Positions 61,217 through 64,000 of a stretch of 64,000 nt of DNA are shown piece by piece (the first letter of the stretch is position 1; the number at the start of each line of letters is the position of its first letter). A program made the translations under genes and the position numbers. The DNA comes from Dehalococcoidia bacterium (lineage in GTDB: Bacteria > Chloroflexota > Dehalococcoidia > Lucifugimonadales > SHYT01), in the NCBI GenBank assembly GCA_009693045.1, contig SHXZ01000006.1:62001-126000 (forward strand), read 5' to 3'. Below the pieces are notes generated by a model. That model was given only the letters and a program-made list of their open reading frames with translations, had not been told where the DNA came from and did not search any database.

Positions 61217-61470
61217 GGGTCCGGACCACTCGCCCGTTTGACCGGGACTATGCAAGACTACCGGAGGCAATCAAAAAATGAGTGGAAAAACAACTGACGC
61301 TGTTGCTTGATAACCCACGTCATCCTTCACTACGGCTTAAACCCATTCAGGGTACTGACGACCTGTTGGAAGCTCGCGTTAGCCGTGGCTACCGAATGAC
61401 ACTTCAGCTCGCCGGAGAGACCTTGATCCTGAGGCGGGTCGGAGCGCATGACGTCCTCAAAGAGCCTTAG
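61213..61470 (+). pseudogene. RelE/ParE-type toxin with internal opal codon
   Basis: MRVRTTRPFDRDYARLPEAI-KK, then TGA (61279-61281), then VEKQLTLLLDNPRHPSLRLK, PIQGTDDLLEARVSRGYRMT and LQLAGETLILRRVGAHDVLK. The two parts form one RelE-superfamily mRNA-interferase fold of 85 codons. The stop replaces what is usually Arg (CGA to TGA) in the helix following the first strand, removing the catalytic C-terminal strands. The gene overlaps the antitoxin by 4 bp in the usual order. With the partner also broken, the module is inactive unless both stops are suppressed. Confidence 0.82.
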
Positions 61471-61526
61471 CAGGACAGCGGCGTCTCCGCCCATGCGTCT
61501 GGCAGCATAGCGAACAGAACGTGGCG

Positions 61527-63563
61527 CTACGCGCTCAGCACCCGCCGCCGGCTCGTCAGGTAGTCCACCAGCACGTACTGCCCCAGGCGGTCCGGGCTGG
61601 TGTAGAACACCCTCCCGCGATTGATCCGCGTCATCTGCGCCACAAAGTCCACCAGGTGCGCGTTGCGATCCAGCATGAACGTGTTAATGGTGATGCCGCG
61701 CCCCGTGCAGCGCTTCACCTCGCGCAGCGTCTCGCGGATGGTCCGAGGACTGGGTGGATACTGCGAGAACAGGTGTCCCTCCTCCAGGTGCGCGGTCGGC
61801 TCACCGTCGGAGACCATGATGATCTGCTTCGTGCCGCCCGAAACCTTGGAGAGCAGCTTCTGCGCCAGCGCCAGTCCGTGCTGGATGTTCGTGTACGGGT
61901 CAAGCTCGTCCCAGCTCAGGTACGCCAGGCGCTCGGCCTTGATCTCCCTGGCGTATGTTGAGAACCCGACGATGTGAAACGCGTCGCGCGGGAACTGCGT
62001 GCGAATAAGGTTATCCAGCGCCAGCGCCACCTTCTTCGCCGCCATGAAGTTGCCGCGCATCGCCATAGACAGGCTCAGGTCAACCATCAGCACGGACGAC
62101 GACTGCTGCTGCTCGTAAGTGCGGTACACCTCAAAGTCGTCCGGGTGCAGCCGCAGCGGCAGCGCTGCGCCGTTGCGGCCCATCGCGTTGAACACCGTCC
62201 TCTGCAGATCCAGGGCCAGGGGGTCGCCAAACTCGTACTTCTTGGAGCCGTCCCCCAGCTCCACGCCAACGCCAGTCTTGCTGGCGCCGTGCTGGCCCAT
62301 GCGGTCGCGCTTGATGGAGCTGAAGATCTCCCGCAGGGCTTTCTGGCCAACCTTGCGGACGCCCTTCGGAGTCAGCTGAAAGCGCCCGTCAATGGTCACC
62401 AGGTACCCTGACTCCTCCAGGACCTTAACAAGCTGCTGTAGCCTCTGCAGGTCGTGTAGCGCCTCTTGGCCAAGCAACTCCTGGAGCATCGCCTGGTCAA
62501 CCTCGCTAAGGTTGCCGCCCTGCTGGCTGCGCTTGAGCTGGCGCTCCATCTCGTCGAGACGCTGGAGCTGGCGCATCACATCCAGGCCCGCTTCAAGGTC
62601 TAGCCCTTCCCGTCCCTGGAACGGATACTCCCGATGCCATGGGTTCCCCGGCTGCAACGCCTCAAGGTTTGCTGCCAGGCGCGTAAGCTCACCGGCGAGT
62701 TCCGGGTCGCTGAGCGCGGCCTCCAGCGCCTTGAGGAGCTGCCGCCGCTGCTCCGGCGCGAGGCTGTTGAGCAGCGATTCCATCTGCGCGCCCTGCTGCT
62801 GGAGCCACTCCACGAGGTCTTCCAAGCTGGAAGGTCGCTCGGAGCCGAACAGGTCGCCAAACTCTCGCATTAACGACTGGAAGTCCGGGTGGCCGCCCTT
62901 GGCCTTCTCCTCCAGCATCTGGTTCAGGCGGCGCAGCATCTCCTTCATCCAGTCCATGTCCTGGGGAGACAGCCGCTGGAGCTGCTCGCTCATCCTGTCC
63001 ACGGTGGCGCCCAAGACCTGCTGCTGGAGCCGCTTCATCAGCTCGTCAAAGCGCCGCTGCGCCTCCGGCGCCATGAACTCATAGCCACTAAGCTGCTGAA
63101 TGGCGGGAACCGGGTCGGCGGGGAGGGCAGCCAGAAAGGCCTGGTTCTTCCGGGCGATCTGCTCAAGCTTCCTCAGCAGGTCAGCTTGGAGCCCTGCGCC
63201 CTGGCCATCGGACTGCAGGCGCTGGAGCTTCTCAGCGGCCTCTTTGCGGCGCTCGTCAATGCCCTGCCGCTCCAGGCCCTTAATCTCCGACAGCTCCTCG
63301 CGGATGCGTTCCAGCACGTCGTTGAGGTTGTAGCGGTCCAGGAACTCCTGGCGGCGCTGGCGGAGCCGCTGGACCATGTCCTGCAGCCCCCTGAGGTGTT
63401 CACCGTTCCGACCGCGAAGCCCACGCTGGGACATGGCCCGCAGCGCGGCGCTCACGTCGCCATGCGGCATCATGTTCTCGGCCAACTGCTCAAGGACGTC
63501 TTCCTCGTGCACCGGGAACACGTCCTGGCTGCCGTCCCAGCGGGAGTAGAGATAGAGCGCCAT
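61527..63563 (-). CDS. Von Willebrand factor A domain protein with long coiled-coil N terminus
   Basis: A 678-residue protein. The first two-thirds are helical (MVQRLRQRRQEFLDRYNLND, EIKGLERQGIDERRKEAAEK, LMKRLQQQVLGATVDRMSEQ). The C-terminal vWA domain has VLMVDLSLSMAMRGNFMAAK (DxSxS MIDAS), FPRDAFHIVGFSTYA and GTKQIIMVSDGEPTAHLEEG. Such proteins usually work with a MoxR/ChlI-like AAA ATPase encoded next door, which would lie beyond the right edge or be lost; here the neighbour is a retropepsin-like protein. It starts at ATG 63563. Confidence 0.88.
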   Translation of the reverse strand: MALYLYSRWDGSQDVFPVHEEDVLEQLAENMMPHGDVSAALRAMSQRGLRGRNGEHLRGLQDMVQRLRQRRQEFLDRYNLNDVLERIREELSEIKGLERQGIDERRKEAAEKLQRLQSDGQGAGLQADLLRKLEQIARKNQAFLAALPADPVPAIQQLSGYEFMAPEAQRRFDELMKRLQQQVLGATVDRMSEQLQRLSPQDMDWMKEMLRRLNQMLEEKAKGGHPDFQSLMREFGDLFGSERPSSLEDLVEWLQQQGAQMESLLNSLAPEQRRQLLKALEAALSDPELAGELTRLAANLEALQPGNPWHREYPFQGREGLDLEAGLDVMRQLQRLDEMERQLKRSQQGGNLSEVDQAMLQELLGQEALHDLQRLQQLVKVLEESGYLVTIDGRFQLTPKGVRKVGQKALREIFSSIKRDRMGQHGASKTGVGVELGDGSKKYEFGDPLALDLQRTVFNAMGRNGAALPLRLHPDDFEVYRTYEQQQSSSVLMVDLSLSMAMRGNFMAAKKVALALDNLIRTQFPRDAFHIVGFSTYAREIKAERLAYLSWDELDPYTNIQHGLALAQKLLSKVSGGTKQIIMVSDGEPTAHLEEGHLFSQYPPSPRTIRETLREVKRCTGRGITINTFMLDRNAHLVDFVAQMTRINRGRVFYTSPDRLGQYVLVDYLTSRRRVLSA

Positions 63564-63588
63564 GAGTTGTCCTTGGAAGCACGATGGG

Positions 63589-63951
63589 TTAAAAGCGCAT
63601 GAGCAGGCCGCGAATGGAAATGAGACGCTTTCTTATAGGATCTACACCCAGGTTGAATATCTCCAGCCTAGTAGCTCCCAGCAACGCTCCGCTCCCAGGT
63701 TCGCCAAAGACAACCACCGTTGCGAGTTCTCTGCTATCCAGGAGAAGAAGCGATTGGCCCACGTCGTATTCCACAACCCGATCGTCAGCTAGCTGAAACG
63801 GCGCCTTCCAGAGACGCTGGACGCCCAACTCTTCCAGCACCTCCTCCGCTAAAACCGAGTGGCTGGCGCCAGTATCCACCAGAGCCTCCACGGTCCGCGA
63901 GCGCCGGTGCATCAGGTCGCTTACCAGCATGGTTACCGCGAACGTCCCCAC
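63589..63951 (-). CDS. Retropepsin-like aspartyl protease family protein
   Basis: A 120-residue protein with the single active-site motif EALVDTGASHSVLAEEVLEE (DTGAS near residue 26) and LLGATRLEIFNLGVDPIRKR, the ILGxxxLxxxGLxxD pattern of clan AA proteases; dimerisation would complete the site. No signal peptide, so cytoplasmic. It is 25 bp upstream of the vWA gene and same-stranded, so they are probably one operon. Substrate unknown. Confidence 0.85.
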   Translation of the reverse strand: MGTFAVTMLVSDLMHRRSRTVEALVDTGASHSVLAEEVLEELGVQRLWKAPFQLADDRVVEYDVGQSLLLLDSRELATVVVFGEPGSGALLGATRLEIFNLGVDPIRKRLISIRGLLMRF

Positions 63952-64000
63952 GCTGTAGCTCCTCGGCTAAGCACACAAGCAGAGCGCCAACGGCGCCTGG

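Noticed and set aside
61213-61470. Reading the toxin TGA as selenocysteine
   Set aside because: RelE-type toxins have no redox cysteine here; the residue is usually basic.

Overview
This is a GC-rich bacterial window that reads like a chromosome segment from an uncultivated Chloroflexota (Dehalococcoidia-like) lineage. That placement is an inference from gene content: a DUF35/thiolase pair, GroEL without a GGM tail, a GldA/F/G-type ABC operon, a CADD-type gene remnant and many dispersed short repeats. No rRNA, tRNA, CRISPR array or prophage was recognised.

Layout. 1-6.7 kb: partial Zn-alcohol dehydrogenase, dienelactone hydrolase, type-B carboxylesterase, an NmrA-like gene split by an IS5-type insertion sequence (flanked by CTAG), and a SAM methyltransferase. 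6.9-15.4 kb: flavodoxin-like gene, a KefB-like antiporter with two in-frame stops, a MEMO-family protein, a SelW-like selenoprotein, a phosphodiesterase, the thiolase/DUF35 pair and a pyrB remnant. 15.4-18.4 kb: polyhydroxyalkanoate locus (phaE, phaC, two short phasin-like proteins, PadR regulator), all on the minus strand. 19-21 kb: groES-groEL under a CIRCE operator. 21.6-26.4 kb: speD-speB, a site-2 protease and a cysteine desulfurase. 27.3-31.7 kb: four-gene ABC/GldG/DUF4340 operon. 32.7-36.5 kb: bcp, queA, cinA and two small membrane proteins. 36.8-40 kb: acyl-CoA reductase fused to an acyltransferase, plus a HAD-IB phosphatase. 41-45 kb: M50 protease and a tyrA-aroA-gmk operon. 45-49 kb: MarR regulator with MATE and MFS exporters. 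49.4-55 kb: CADD pseudogene, a receiver-domain/DsrE hybrid, a thioredoxin-fold selenoprotein and purL. 55-64 kb: Smr protein, Gfo/Idh oxidoreductase, GlcG-like protein, zinc ribbon, rpsU, amidohydrolase, a broken toxin-antitoxin pair, a vWA protein and a retropepsin-like protein.

The main discovery is three reading frames in which an in-frame TGA falls exactly on a redox-active cysteine position: SelW/Rdx (CxxU), a TlpA/redoxin-like protein (WUGC) and a DsrE-family protein (UxxC). In each the reading frame continues in the same register after the TGA. The DsrE TGA is followed by an 8-bp stem with a 5-nt loop at the spacing expected of a bacterial SECIS. The last two genes converge within about 1.3 kb.

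Other in-frame stops (KefB, toxin, antitoxin, transposase, CADD gene) fall at non-cysteine positions and look like ordinary decay. The window therefore combines selenocysteine use with a high load of pseudogenes, MITE-like elements and small hairpin repeats.
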